Positions 26,743 to 36,894 of a DNA stretch of 64,000 nucleotides are shown piece after piece; the stretch's first letter is position 1; each line of letters opens with the position of its first letter. The notes under the pieces are model-generated. The model saw only the letters and a program-made list of their open reading frames with translations, did no database searches and had not been told where the DNA came from. This stretch comes from Actinokineospora fastidiosa (GTDB taxonomy: Bacteria; Actinomycetota; Actinomycetes; Mycobacteriales; Pseudonocardiaceae). A program made the position numbers and the translations under genes. Where the stretch lies: contig NZ_BMRB01000005.1 in the NCBI RefSeq assembly GCF_014648415.1, positions 186,001 to 250,000 of the forward strand, read 5' to 3'.

Positions 26743-28797
26743 CTACTTCTCCAATCCCAACGCGGACTTGAGCCAACGGACCTGCATGAGCATGAAGTTC
26801 TCCGCCACGTCGTCCTCCTGCGGCGTCATGTGCGTGACGCCCGGGAGCGGCAGCAGCGCGTGCGGGCGGCCCGCTGCCACGAGCGCGCTGGAGAGCCGGA
26901 TCGCGTGCGCGACCACGACGTTGTCGTCGGCGAGCCCGTGGATGATCAGCAGCTCCCTGGTCAGCTTGGGCGCGTCGTCGATGAGGGAGTTGCGGTCGTA
27001 GACCTCGGGCTGGGTGTCGGGGTGGCCCAGGTAGCGCTCGGTGTAGTGGGTGTCGTACAGCCGCCAGTCGGTGACCGGCGCGCCCGCGATGGCCGCGTGG
27101 AACACCTCGGGCGCGCGCAGCACCGCCAGCGCGGAGAGGTACCCGCCGTAGGACCAGCCGCGGATGGCCACCTTCCCCAGATCGAGGTCCGGGTGCTCGG
27201 CCGCGACCGCGTGCAGGGCGTCGACCTGGTCGGCGAGGGTGACGCCCGCGAAGTCGTTGGCGATCGCGCGCTCCCACTCCGGGCCCCTGCCCGGGGTGCC
27301 GCGCCCGTCGGCGACGATGACGGCGAAGCCCTGGTCGGCCAGCCACTGCGGGCCCAGGTAGGCGTTGCGGGTCGACAGCACGCGCTGGGCGTGCGGGCCG
27401 CCGTAGGGGTCCATGAGCACGGGCAACTTGGCGCTGCCGGGCACGTGTCCGGTCGGGTACAGCAGGGCGGCGCGCAGGCCGCGCTCGCCGACGGTGAGCA
27501 GCCGGACGTTCGGCGTCAGCGGCGGCTCGACGGCGTGGTTGGCGATCTCCTGGCCGCCGATCGTGTGCCGCGAGCCCGCCCAGTCCATCGACCACGAGGT
27601 CAGGACCAGGCCGCCGGGGCCGCGCGACGCCGAGTGCACGCCGTCCTCAGTGGACACCCGGGTGACGCCGCCCGCGGTGGCGGTGTAGACGTGCACCTGG
27701 GTGGGGTCGTCGGCCGAGGCGGTGAACAGCACGTCGTCGCCGACGTCGAGGACGGAGCGGACCTGCAGGTCGTCGCCGGTGACCGCGCGGTCGCCGATGA
27801 ACAGCCGGTTGGCCGGGCCGTCGGCCTCGACGCGGACCAGCTCGCCGCCGGGCGTCCACGCCGGGACGCCGGTGACGATCTCGACCCAGGTGTCGTCGGT
27901 GTCGGTGTGGATCAGCTCGGTGGCCCCGGTGTCCGGGTCGACCGCGCGGATCTCGTAGGTGCGCTGGTCGCGGGTCTGGGTGGCGATCAACGGCAGGCCG
28001 TTGTCCGACCAGTGCGCGGTGACGAGGTACTCGCCCGCCCAGTCGACGTCGGTCCGGGAGCCGTCCAGGCCGATGACCGCCAGGCGCACGGTGACGTTGG
28101 TGGTGCCCGCGGCCGGGTAGGCGACGGTGTGCGGCGCGCTGCCGGGGTTGGCCGGGTCGGCGATGTGCCAGCGCTGCACCTGCGTGCGGTCGGTGTGCGC
28201 GACCAGCAGGCGGGTGCCGTCGGGGGACCACCAGTAGCCGCGGGAGCGGTTCATCTCCTCGGCGGCGATGAACTCGGCCAGGCCCCAGGCGCGGTCCTCG
28301 CCATCGGGCTCGGCGAGCGCGCGGTCGTCCGTGCCGTCGACGGCGACGACCCGCAGCGCGTTGTCGGCGACGTAGGCGATGTGGCGGCCGGTCGGGTCGG
28401 GGCGGGGGTCGATGATCGAGCCGGGGGTGTCCAGCTCCCTGGTCTCGCCGTCGACGGTGACGAAGAGTCGGCCCGAGAGGGCGAAGGCCGCGGTGGTCAC
28501 GTCCGCGTCGGTGGCGTAGCCGACGATGCCGCCGCCCTGCTCGCGGCTGCGCTCGCGGCGGGCGCGCTCCTCGGGCGAGAGCTCCTCGTTCCCGCTCAGC
28601 AGCGTGGCGGGGTCGGCCAGCCGGGTCTCGGCGCCGGTGGCGAGGTCCTTGCGCCACAGGATGTGGGTGCGGTCCTCGCCGGTCGCCGTGCGCAGGAAGA
28701 GCACGTGGTCGCGGCCGACGCGGAACTCGCGCGGGGCGCCGAGGGTGAAGCGCTGGGTCCGCGCCTGTAGGCGCAGGAACGAGGTCTCGTTGGTCAC
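26743..28797 (-). CDS. S9 family peptidase (dipeptidyl peptidase IV-like)
   Basis: 684 residues. An N-terminal beta-propeller-like region of ~430 residues (e.g. YWWSPDGTRLLVAHTDRTQV) precedes an alpha/beta-hydrolase domain: PVLMDPYGGPHAQRVL, the nucleophile in GWSYGGYLSALAV (~545), Asp in IIHGLADDNVVVAH and the His in PGVTHMTP. No signal peptide is seen, so it is probably cytoplasmic, cleaving short peptides (often Xaa-Pro). GTG 28797 is the best start; no strong ribosome site precedes it. Directly upstream of the F420 oxidoreductase gene. Confidence 0.9.
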   Translation of the reverse strand: MTNETSFLRLQARTQRFTLGAPREFRVGRDHVLFLRTATGEDRTHILWRKDLATGAETRLADPATLLSGNEELSPEERARRERSREQGGGIVGYATDADVTTAAFALSGRLFVTVDGETRELDTPGSIIDPRPDPTGRHIAYVADNALRVVAVDGTDDRALAEPDGEDRAWGLAEFIAAEEMNRSRGYWWSPDGTRLLVAHTDRTQVQRWHIADPANPGSAPHTVAYPAAGTTNVTVRLAVIGLDGSRTDVDWAGEYLVTAHWSDNGLPLIATQTRDQRTYEIRAVDPDTGATELIHTDTDDTWVEIVTGVPAWTPGGELVRVEADGPANRLFIGDRAVTGDDLQVRSVLDVGDDVLFTASADDPTQVHVYTATAGGVTRVSTEDGVHSASRGPGGLVLTSWSMDWAGSRHTIGGQEIANHAVEPPLTPNVRLLTVGERGLRAALLYPTGHVPGSAKLPVLMDPYGGPHAQRVLSTRNAYLGPQWLADQGFAVIVADGRGTPGRGPEWERAIANDFAGVTLADQVDALHAVAAEHPDLDLGKVAIRGWSYGGYLSALAVLRAPEVFHAAIAGAPVTDWRLYDTHYTERYLGHPDTQPEVYDRNSLIDDAPKLTRELLIIHGLADDNVVVAHAIRLSSALVAAGRPHALLPLPGVTHMTPQEDDVAENFMLMQVRWLKSALGLEK

Positions 28798-28905
28798 GTC
28801 CGACAACCTAGTGTCCTTTCCGCGCGGGCACACCGCCGGAGTTTCTTGGCCCACGCCGAGGTTTTCCACAGCCGGTTCCCAGCATCCGGGCGGATGGTCG
28901 GTGCC

Positions 28906-29715
28906 ATGGATGCCAGCTACCCCCCACAGCAGTTCTGGCCGCAGGTGCCGCCGAGGCGGCGCACCGGCCGCGTGGTCGCCCTGGTCACCGCCGCGGTCCT
29001 CGGCGGCGGCCTCATCGGCGGCACGACAGGCGCGGTCATCGCGGGCACGGACTCGCCCCTGTCCCCCGCCCCCGTCACCGCCACGGCGGCGGCCGACACC
29101 GCGCCCGCGGACGTGAGCGCGGTCGTGGCCAAGGTCATGCCGAGCGTGGTCGAGATCAACGTCCGCACCGGCGCCGCCGAGGGCGTCGGCTCCGGCGTGA
29201 TCCTCACCGCCGACGGCCGGATCCTGACCAACCACCACGTGGTCGCGGGCGCCCGGGAGATCCGGATCACCTTCGCCGACGGCACCACGGCCCCGGCGAC
29301 GGTGGTGGGCACGGACCGCGCCTCCGACCTGGCCGTCCTCCAGGCCACCGGCGTCAGCAACCTGACCCCCGCGGCACTCGGCGACTCCGACACCGTCCGC
29401 GTGGGCGACTCGGTGATCGCCATCGGCTCCCCCGCGGGCCTCCAGGGCACGGTGACCACCGGCATCATCAGCGCCCTCGACCGCGACGTGACCATCGCCT
29501 CGGGCGGGGTGTCGTACGCGGCCCTGCAGACGGACGCGTCCATCAACCAGGGCAATTCCGGCGGCCCGCTGTTCGACGCCGACGGCCGGGTGATCGGCGT
29601 CAATTCCGCGATCTATTCCCCCACCTCCGGCCCGGGCGGATCGGCGGGCAGCGTGGGAATCGGCTTCAGCATCCCGATCAACACCGCGAAGGCGGTGATC
29701 GAGCGGATGGGGTGA
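28906..29715 (+). CDS. S1C trypsin-like serine protease (HtrA/DegP type, without PDZ)
   Basis: 269 residues from ATG 28906 (ATG 28894 is an alternative). After a Pro-rich N-terminus comes one membrane segment (VVALVTAAVLGGGLIGGTTG) and an exported protease domain. Catalytic triad: His in ILTNHHVVAGA, Asp in GTDRASDLAVLQ, Ser in INQGNSGGPLFDADG. It ends at VGIGFSIPINTAKAVIERMG, just where HtrA proteins continue into a PDZ domain, so the PDZ is absent. Probably a membrane-anchored quality-control or signalling protease. Single gene, divergent from the S9 peptidase. Confidence 0.88.
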   Translation: MDASYPPQQFWPQVPPRRRTGRVVALVTAAVLGGGLIGGTTGAVIAGTDSPLSPAPVTATAAADTAPADVSAVVAKVMPSVVEINVRTGAAEGVGSGVILTADGRILTNHHVVAGAREIRITFADGTTAPATVVGTDRASDLAVLQATGVSNLTPAALGDSDTVRVGDSVIAIGSPAGLQGTVTTGIISALDRDVTIASGGVSYAALQTDASINQGNSGGPLFDADGRVIGVNSAIYSPTSGPGGSAGSVGIGFSIPINTAKAVIERMG

Positions 29716-29806
29716 CTCCTCCACCGGAGCGCTGAGCACGAGGTGGTTTGTGGGAAGGCGGTTGACGCGGCCAGCGCCATTGTGGGGCGGTTGCCCACCC
29801 GCTGAG

Positions 29807-30619
29807 TCACGCCAGGGGGTCGTGTTCGGTCAGGCGGGTCAGTTCGGACTGGACGTCGAAGTCGGCGCGGGGAGGTTGGGGGGCGAGGGCTTCCAGGGTC
29901 TCCAGCAGCAGGCTCGCCACGGCCCAGTTGCGGTACCACTTGCGGTCCGCCGGGATGACGTACCAGGGCGCCGCGGGGGTCGAGCAGCGGGCCAGGACTG
30001 CGGCGTACGCCTCCTGGTAGGCGCTCCACTTCGCGCGGGCGGCGAGGTCGGCGGGGTTGTACTTCCAGTGCTTCGACGGGTCGTTCAAGCGGTCGAGCAG
30101 GCGTTTCTTCTGCTCGCGCGGGGAGATGTGCAGGAAGCACTTGATCACCGTGATGCCCGAGTCCGCCAGTTCGGCCTCGAAGGCGTTGATCGTGGAGTAC
30201 CGCGCCTCCCAGTCCGGGGCCAGGTTCTCGACGCGGACGATCAGGACGTCCTCGTAGTGCGAGCGGTCGAACACACCGATCTGGCCGGGGACGGGCACCT
30301 GCTTGCGGATGCGCCACAGGAAGTCGTGCCGCCGCTCCTCCCGCGTCGGCGACTTGAACGAGGCGATGCGCAGGCCGAGCGGGTTCAGCAGGCCCGCGAC
30401 GTGCTTGATGGTGCCGCCCTTGCCGGAGGTGTCCATGCCCTGCAGCACGAGCAGCACCCCGCGGGTCGCTTCGGCGTACAGCGCCTCCTGCAGCTCGGCG
30501 AGGCGGGCTCCGATCGCGGGCAGGGCGGCGCGGGCCGCCTGCTTGCTGGTCGGGCCCACGGGAGTGGACCGGGGATCGGGCAGGTCACCGGGCCGTACCC
30601 GCAGCACGTCACGCACCAT
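29807..30619 (-). CDS. Polyphosphate kinase 2 family protein
   Basis: 270 residues from ATG 30619. Walker A-like LLVLQGMDTSGKGGTIKHV (~52-70), the lid/Walker B region GVFDRSHYEDVLIVRVENL, and conserved ITVIKCFLHISPREQKKRLL, then KHWKYNPADL typical of PPK2. Uses polyphosphate to phosphorylate nucleoside mono- or diphosphates (AMP/ADP or GDP), linking polyP to nucleotide pools. An in-frame TTG at 30670 would add 17 residues but is a weak start. Divergent from rocD across 140 bp. Confidence 0.9.
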   Translation of the reverse strand: MVRDVLRVRPGDLPDPRSTPVGPTSKQAARAALPAIGARLAELQEALYAEATRGVLLVLQGMDTSGKGGTIKHVAGLLNPLGLRIASFKSPTREERRHDFLWRIRKQVPVPGQIGVFDRSHYEDVLIVRVENLAPDWEARYSTINAFEAELADSGITVIKCFLHISPREQKKRLLDRLNDPSKHWKYNPADLAARAKWSAYQEAYAAVLARCSTPAAPWYVIPADRKWYRNWAVASLLLETLEALAPQPPRADFDVQSELTRLTEHDPLA

Positions 30620-30673
30620 GTAGCGGAGGGTAGTCCGACGCCCCGAGACCCGCTTCACGCACGTTTCCAAAGC

Positions 30674-30700
30674 GCAAACGCCGGATCACGCAACGTTTGC
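30674..30700. promoter_or_regulatory. Inverted repeat in the ppk2-rocD divergent region
   Basis: GCAAACG at 30674-30680 and CGTTTGC at 30694-30700 are perfect inverted 7-bp arms 13 bp apart, with another CGTTT at 30662. Spacing of ~20 bp centre to centre suggests a dimer bound on one helix face. Regulator unknown. Confidence 0.4.
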
Positions 30701-30746
30701 CCGCCACAAGCAACATTGTCCGGATGAAACCATCGCGAACGCCCCT

Positions 30747-30752
30747 TAACCT
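30747..30752 (+). promoter_or_regulatory. -10 box of a probable leaderless rocD promoter
   Basis: TAACCT lies exactly 7 bp before the rocD ATG at 30760, so transcription would begin at or next to the start codon. No Shine-Dalgarno is present. The same TANNNT-N6/7-start arrangement recurs at six other genes in the window. Confidence 0.55.
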
Positions 30753-30759
30753 GGCTCAC

Positions 30760-31959
<1,200 letters not shown>

Positions 31960-31971
<12 letters not shown>

Positions 31972-32565
31972 CAGGAACACCACACCGCCGACGAGCGGCC
32001 CGGTGATCGCCCCGGCGACCACCTGGGCCGCGGTGTGGTCCCCGAGCACGACCCGCGACCAGCACACCAGGGCCAGCGGCGCCAGCAGCAGCAGCAGCGA
32101 CCACGGCCCGTAGAGCAGCGTGACCATGGCGACCGCGCCGCCGGAGACCGCGGCGTGCAGGGAGATCTTCCAGAACCGGGTCACCGCGATGCACACGGCC
32201 AGCGTGGCGATCATGGCCGCGGACAGCGCCAGGACGTCGCGCGGCGCGTCGGCCAGCACCAGGATGGCGACGCCGACGGCCGTGGACGCGAGCCCGACCA
32301 GCAGCGGGACCGTCCGGTGCTCGCGGTCGCGCACGTGGTGGCCGTCCCAGCGGCCCGCGCGGGCGCCGCGGATGATGAACAGCATCGGCAGCACGCTGGA
32401 GAACAGGGCCACCTCCAAGCCCCACAGCAGCGTGAGCCCGACGTGCCCGGTCGCGTGCCACGCCACGGTCATGGGCAGCACCAGCACCACCACGGCGGGC
32501 GAGAACACCTCCGTCGCCACCCGCGCGATCGCGATCTCCACAAGGCCGATACTGGCACGACCCAT
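31960..32565 (-). CDS. PAP2-superfamily membrane protein
   Basis: 201 residues with about six hydrophobic segments. Phosphatase motifs appear in order: RDREHRTVPLLVG (KxxxxxxRP-like), FWKISLHAAVSGG (PSGH-like, with His) and SRVVLGDHTAAQVVAGA (SRxxxxxHxxxD-like, last position altered). Related actinobacterial proteins may dephosphorylate lipid phosphates or work as membrane lipid phosphatases without strict motifs; activity is uncertain because the motifs are imperfect. ATG 32565; GTG 32541 is an alternative. Divergent from the CFA synthase gene. Confidence 0.7.
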
Positions 32566-32624
32566 CCGGGCGTGGCGGACCCCCGAATGCGGGGGTGGAC
32601 GCCCCCACGCAGATCGGAGTCGCC

Positions 32625-33908
32625 GTGGCCGAACGCACCCCTGTCGCCACCACCCTGGCCGAGCTGGCCGAGGCGGTGATCGGCGCGCCGCTGCCGGTGC
32701 GGCTGCGCGCATGGGACGGCAGCGAGGCCGGGCCCGACGACGGGCCGGTGGGCGTCGTGCGCACCCGGCGGGCGCTGCGGCACCTGCTGTGGAGCCCGAA
32801 CGAGCTGGGACTGGCCCGCGCGTACGTCAGCGGGGACCTCGACGTGGAGGGCGACGTGGGCGCCGCGCTGTCGCGGTTCTGGGCGCTGACCCGCGGCGGC
32901 GCCACGCCCGGACTGGGGCTGATGGACAAGCTCGGCCTGATCAGGACCGCCGTGCGGCTCGGGGTGCTCGGCCCCCGCCCCGCGGTCCCCGAGGCCGAGG
33001 CGCGGCTGCGCGGGCGCGCGCACAGCAAGGCCCGCGACGAGGCCGCGATCTCCCACCACTACGACTTCTCCAACGCCTTCTACCGGATGGTCCTCGACCC
33101 GCAAATGGCCTACTCCTGCGGCTACTGGACCTCCGACGCCCCGGACTACACCGTCGAGGACGCCCAGCGCGACAAGCTCGACCTGGTCTGCGCGAAGCTC
33201 GGGCTGCAGCCCGGGACGCGGATGCTCGACGTCGGCTGCGGCTGGGGCTCGCTGGCCATCCACGCCGCCCGCCACTACGGCGTGCACGTCACCGGGATCA
33301 CGCTCGCGCGCGAGCAGCGCGAGTTCATCATGGCCCGCCTCGACGAGCTGGGCCTGGCCGACCGGGTGGAGATCCGGCTGCAGGACTACCGGGACCTCGC
33401 GGGCGAGCCGTTCGACGCGATCGGCACGCTCGAGATGGGCGAGCACGTCGGCCGGGCCAACTACCCGGTCTACGCGGCCACCCTGCACCGCATGCTCAAG
33501 CCCGGCGGCCGCCTGCTGCTGCAGCAGATGTCGCGCGGCGCGAACGCCCAGGGCGGCGGCGCGTTCATCGAGACCTACATCGCCCCGGACATGAACATGC
33601 GGCCGGTCGGCCAGACCATCGACCTGCTGGAGCGGGCGGGCCTGGAGGTCCGCGACGTGGAGGCGCTGCGCGAGCACTACGTGTGGACCGTTCGGGCGTG
33701 GTGGGCCACGCTGGAGCGGCGCTGGCCGGAGGTCGTCGCGCTGGTCGGCGAGGAACAGGCCAGGGTGTGGCGGCTGTACTTCGCGGGCGGGGCGCTGGCG
33801 TTCGAGGAGAACCGGATGGGCGTCGACCAGATCCTGGCCGTGCGGCCCACGGCGGACGGGCGCAGCGGGATGCCGCGCACGCGCGCAGGACTGCGGGCGC
33901 GGGCGTGA
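32625..33908 (+). CDS. Cyclopropane-fatty-acyl-phospholipid synthase-type methyltransferase (UfaA1-like)
   Basis: 427 residues, the same length as M. tuberculosis UfaA1. SAM site MLDVGCGWGSLAIHAARHYG (~203-222), HYDFSNAFYRMVLD and MAYSCGYW of the acyl-binding part, VEALREHYVWTVRAWWATLE near the end. Methylates an unsaturated acyl chain in phospholipids using SAM to give a cyclopropane or methyl-branched product. GTG 32625 is preferred because GGAG lies at normal spacing; GTG 32595 is upstream. Coupled by GTGA to a DUF1295 reductase-like gene, so the product may be further reduced. Confidence 0.9.
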   Translation: MAERTPVATTLAELAEAVIGAPLPVRLRAWDGSEAGPDDGPVGVVRTRRALRHLLWSPNELGLARAYVSGDLDVEGDVGAALSRFWALTRGGATPGLGLMDKLGLIRTAVRLGVLGPRPAVPEAEARLRGRAHSKARDEAAISHHYDFSNAFYRMVLDPQMAYSCGYWTSDAPDYTVEDAQRDKLDLVCAKLGLQPGTRMLDVGCGWGSLAIHAARHYGVHVTGITLAREQREFIMARLDELGLADRVEIRLQDYRDLAGEPFDAIGTLEMGEHVGRANYPVYAATLHRMLKPGGRLLLQQMSRGANAQGGGAFIETYIAPDMNMRPVGQTIDLLERAGLEVRDVEALREHYVWTVRAWWATLERRWPEVVALVGEEQARVWRLYFAGGALAFEENRMGVDQILAVRPTADGRSGMPRTRAGLRARA

Positions 33909-34657
33909 CCTTCGCGGCGACCGCGGCCGCCGTCGCGGTGCTCATGGCGGCGGTGTTCGCGATCAGCGTGCGGCGGGGCAAGTACGACACCATCGACACC
34001 GCATGGGGTCTGGGATTCGCGCTCATCGCTATCGTCTCGTTCGGACTGTCCGATGGAGACATACTCGTCACGGCGCTCACCGTGGTGTGGGGCGTGCGAC
34101 TGGCGGTGCACCTGCACGTCCGCAACCACGGCAAGCCGGAGGACCGGCGCTACGCGGAGATCCTGGGCCGCGCCGAGGGCGATCCGCGCCTGCACATGCT
34201 GCGCGTGGTGTTCCTGCCCCAGGCCGTGCTGATGTGGGTCATCTCGCTGCCGGTGCAGGTCGCGCAGTCCGGCGGGCTCACCTGGCTGGACGCGGCGGGC
34301 GCGGCGCTGTGGGCGGTCGGGTTCGCCTTCGAGACCGTCGGCGACGCGCAGCTGAGCCGGTTCAAGGCCGATCCGGCGAACTCCGGCAAGGTGCTCGACA
34401 CCGGCCTGTGGCGCTACACCCGGCACCCCAACTACTTCGGCGACGCCTGCGTGTGGTGGGGCATCTACCTGATGGCGTGCGACTCGTGGTGGGGAGCTGC
34501 GACCATCGTGTCGCCGCTGGTCATGACCTCTCTACTCGCCCGCGGCACGGGCAAGCCGCTCACCGAGCGCCACCTCGGCGCGAGCCGCCCGGGATACGCC
34601 GAGTACGTTGCCCGCACCAGCGGTTTCGTCCCGCTGCCACCGAAAGGAACCCGATGA
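33905..34657 (+). CDS. DUF1295 membrane protein (steroid 5-alpha-reductase/isoprenylcysteine methyltransferase fold)
   Basis: 250 residues, five to six membrane segments. DTIDTAWGLGFALIAIVSFG and the C-terminal DTGLWRYTRHPNYFGDACVWWG are the DUF1295 signature, shared with NADPH-dependent membrane reductases. Ends with HLGASRPGYAEYVARTSGFV. Genes of this family commonly follow CFA-type methyltransferases; a role in reducing the methylated acyl intermediate is plausible (inference). GTG start overlaps the CFA stop by 4 bp and its own stop overlaps the peroxiredoxin ATG (ATGA). Confidence 0.85.
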   Translation: MTFAATAAAVAVLMAAVFAISVRRGKYDTIDTAWGLGFALIAIVSFGLSDGDILVTALTVVWGVRLAVHLHVRNHGKPEDRRYAEILGRAEGDPRLHMLRVVFLPQAVLMWVISLPVQVAQSGGLTWLDAAGAALWAVGFAFETVGDAQLSRFKADPANSGKVLDTGLWRYTRHPNYFGDACVWWGIYLMACDSWWGAATIVSPLVMTSLLARGTGKPLTERHLGASRPGYAEYVARTSGFVPLPPKGTR

Positions 34658-35109
34658 GGACCGGAGACAAGGTCGCCGACTTCACCCTGGCCGACGAGAC
34701 CGGCGCGCAGCGCTCGCTGTCGGAATTCCTGGCCACCGGCCCCGTCGTGCTCTTCTTCTACCCGGCCGCGATGACCGGCGGCTGCACCGCGGAGAGCTGC
34801 CACTTCCGCGACCTCGCGGCCGAGTTCGCCGAGGTCGGCGCGCACCGCGTGGGCATCAGCCCGGACCCGGTGGCGAAGCAGGCCCAGTTCTCCGCGACGC
34901 ACGCCTTCGACTACCCGCTGCTGTCCGACCCGGACGGCGCCGTCGCCAAGCAGTTCGGCGTCCGCCGCCGCTTCGGGCCGCTGCTGACCAAGCGCAAGAC
35001 GTTCGTCATCGACACCGACCACACCGTGCTCGGCGAGATCAAGAGCGAGCTGCGCTTCAACGTGCACGCCGACCAGGCGTTGGAGATCCTGCGCGCGCGG
35101 ACCCGCTGA
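34654..35109 (+). CDS. Peroxiredoxin (BCP type)
   Basis: 151 residues. Thioredoxin fold beginning GDKVADFTLADETGAQRSLS. PAAMTGGCTAESCHFRD carries the peroxidatic Cys (T-x-x-C) and a second Cys five residues later, the resolving pattern of BCP/PrxQ enzymes. FVIDTDHTVLGEI follows. Reduces lipid and hydrogen peroxides. Third gene of the CFA-DUF1295-peroxiredoxin operon (4-bp overlap), which fits protection of unsaturated or modified lipids. Its stop abuts the convergent LCP gene stop. Confidence 0.9.
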   Translation: MRTGDKVADFTLADETGAQRSLSEFLATGPVVLFFYPAAMTGGCTAESCHFRDLAAEFAEVGAHRVGISPDPVAKQAQFSATHAFDYPLLSDPDGAVAKQFGVRRRFGPLLTKRKTFVIDTDHTVLGEIKSELRFNVHADQALEILRARTR

Positions 35110-36252
35110 TCAGGCGGGCGGCTTGGTGATGAGGTCCGCCGAGACCGGCGCGTCGGTGCCCAGCGCGTCGAACAGGGCCAGCGCCTTCTCCCGGTCCCAG
35201 CGGACCACCGCGCCGACACCCGGGACCCGCTCGCCGCCGCCGATCGGCACCGTGGTGGTGACCAGATCGCCGGAGCCCATCGCCATGGCCAGCGGCAGCA
35301 GGTTGTGCAGGTGGTCGCCCTCGTCCACGGTCACCGCGTCCGGCGCCGCGGCCAGCAGCGGCACCGCGCGGAACGGGTTGACCATCGTCCCGAGGCTGGT
35401 CGCCTTGTCGGTCAGCGCGCCGATGAACTCCCGCTGCCGGATCACCCGGTCCAGGTCCGCCCTCGGCCCGACGCGGGTGCGGACGTACCCGAGGGCGTCC
35501 GGCCCGGACAGCTCCTGGCAGCCCGCGGGGAGGTCGATGCCCGCCAGCGGGTCCTTGATGGGCTTGTCCAGGCACATCTCGACGCCGCCGACCGCGTCGA
35601 CCAGGTCGGCGAACCCGCCGAGGCCGATCTCGATGTAGTGGTCCATCCGCAGCCCGGTGGACACCTCCACGGTCTGCGCGAGCAGCTGCGGGCCACCGAA
35701 GGCGTAGGCGGCGTTGAGCTTGTTGCGGCCGTGGCCGGGGATCGGCACGTAGGAGTCGCGCAGCAGACTGACGAGCGTCGGCGGTGTGTCGTTGTCGGGG
35801 ATGTGCAGGACCATGATGGTGTCGGTCCGCCTGCCCTCCGGGGCGCCGGTGTTCAGCTCCTTCTGCTGGTCCTCGCTGAGGTCCTCCCGGCTGTCGGACC
35901 CGACGATGAGCCAGTTGGTCCCCGACCCCGCCGCGGGCCTGCCCTCGTAGTCGGTGAGCGCGGCGGTCCGGTTGAGCGACGACTCCCCGTAGATCCAGAG
36001 CCCGGCGACCAACGCCACCAGCACCAGCACGACGACGAGCGCGATCCGCCCCGGCTTCCGCCTCCGCCGCCCCCGCCGAGGCGGAGCCGGGTGGCGCTGG
36101 TCGGGCCCGCGCTGGGCTTGCCCCCGGTAAGGCTGCTGGTGGCCCCGGTGCGGCTGCTGGTGGCGCGGGTCAGGCCCGCGGCGACCCTGGGGGCCGTCCG
36201 GGTGGTACGGCGGTGGCCGGTGGCCCCGGGGATGTCCCTGTCCGTAGCTCAT
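35110..36252 (-). CDS. LytR-CpsA-Psr (LCP) family cell-wall ligase
   Basis: 380 residues. ATG 36252 has GGGCGGACA upstream. N-terminal ~70 residues are cytoplasmic and rich in His/Pro/Gln/Arg, then one membrane segment (IALVVVLVLVALVAGLWIY). The exported LCP domain shows NWLIVGSDSREDL, GRRTDTIMVLHIPDN, SLLRDSYVPIPGHGRNKLNA, then AYAFGGPQLL, and LGYVRTRVGPRADLDRVIRQ. Transfers arabinogalactan or other glycopolymers from a lipid carrier to peptidoglycan (family knowledge). No LytR_C domain follows. Monocistronic. Confidence 0.92.
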   Translation of the reverse strand: MSYGQGHPRGHRPPPYHPDGPQGRRGPDPRHQQPHRGHQQPYRGQAQRGPDQRHPAPPRRGRRRRKPGRIALVVVLVLVALVAGLWIYGESSLNRTAALTDYEGRPAAGSGTNWLIVGSDSREDLSEDQQKELNTGAPEGRRTDTIMVLHIPDNDTPPTLVSLLRDSYVPIPGHGRNKLNAAYAFGGPQLLAQTVEVSTGLRMDHYIEIGLGGFADLVDAVGGVEMCLDKPIKDPLAGIDLPAGCQELSGPDALGYVRTRVGPRADLDRVIRQREFIGALTDKATSLGTMVNPFRAVPLLAAAPDAVTVDEGDHLHNLLPLAMAMGSGDLVTTTVPIGGGERVPGVGAVVRWDREKALALFDALGTDAPVSADLITKPPA

Positions 36253-36461
36253 CTGTCCGCCCGACCGTGTCGTCAACGCCGATTTCCTTCCGCATGGGAG
36301 TCTCCCATCGCTTGTTCGGAAGACGCCGGATGGGGCGGGTGGGTTGCTCGGGCTCGCTCGCTTGCTCCGCTGCCGCTCGTCGACTACCGGGGCCTTGGTT
36401 TCTCGACAGGCTTCGGCGCCCGACCGGCCGCTGGCAGGGTGGTTCGCGATTTGCTTCTTAG

Positions 36462-36606
36462 TGGCCGATGGGGTGAACTCCCATTCGCGGGGCCCCTAAG
36501 CGAAGCGGCGCGGGCGTGGAGAAGGGCGGAGCGGCGAAGCCGTCCACGCCCGAGCAAGGGTAGCACCGCTTCGCTCCCCACGAATGGGAGTCCACCCCAT
36601 CGGCCA
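36462..36606. repeat. 145-bp nested inverted repeat
   Basis: Outer 26-bp arms at 36462-36487 and 36581-36606 match at 25 of 26 positions (TGGCCGATGGGGTGAACTCC... with its complement). Pairing continues inward through GCGAAGCGG / CCGCTTCGC, then GGGCGTGGA / TCCACGCCC, and finally CGGC-GAA-GCCG. The whole can fold into one long cruciform or RNA hairpin. No transposase is nearby. Confidence 0.8.
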
Positions 36607-36707
36607 GTTATCCGGGGCGAGTTACCTTTTGAGGGCAGTTGCGCTGCTTAACACAGTTCATAATCTTTCTTGCCCACTGGCACTCCACCCGCCCACCCCC
36701 CAAAGCA

Positions 36708-36894
36708 GGGCTTGCCTGCCATCCCGTCGACCTGGCAAAGCCTTACCATAGCCAGGGTGGGGGCGCGGCCCTCGACGAAACAGGACTTGCCAGGTTAGGG
36801 CCCCCAGGGCCCTAACCCGCGAAAACGCAAGCTCCGCGCCCCCACCCTGGCTGTGGTAACCCTCCGGGAGGTCGACGGGATGGCAGGCAAGCCC
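36708..36894. repeat. 187-bp inverted repeat with 60-bp arms
   Basis: Arms 36708-36768 and 36834-36894 are inverted copies agreeing at roughly 85-90% of positions (outer block GGGCTTGCCTGCCATCCCGT and its complement, inner block CCAGGGTGGGGGCGCGG and its complement). The 65-bp centre has its own perfect stem GGTTAGGGC / GCCCTAACC (36793-36817). Size and form suggest a MITE-like element or a structured RNA; no target-site duplication was seen. Confidence 0.8.

Noticed and set aside
36708-36894. Large inverted repeat considered as an insertion sequence
   Set aside because: There is no transposase frame between or beside the arms and no target-site duplication was seen; kept as repeat only.
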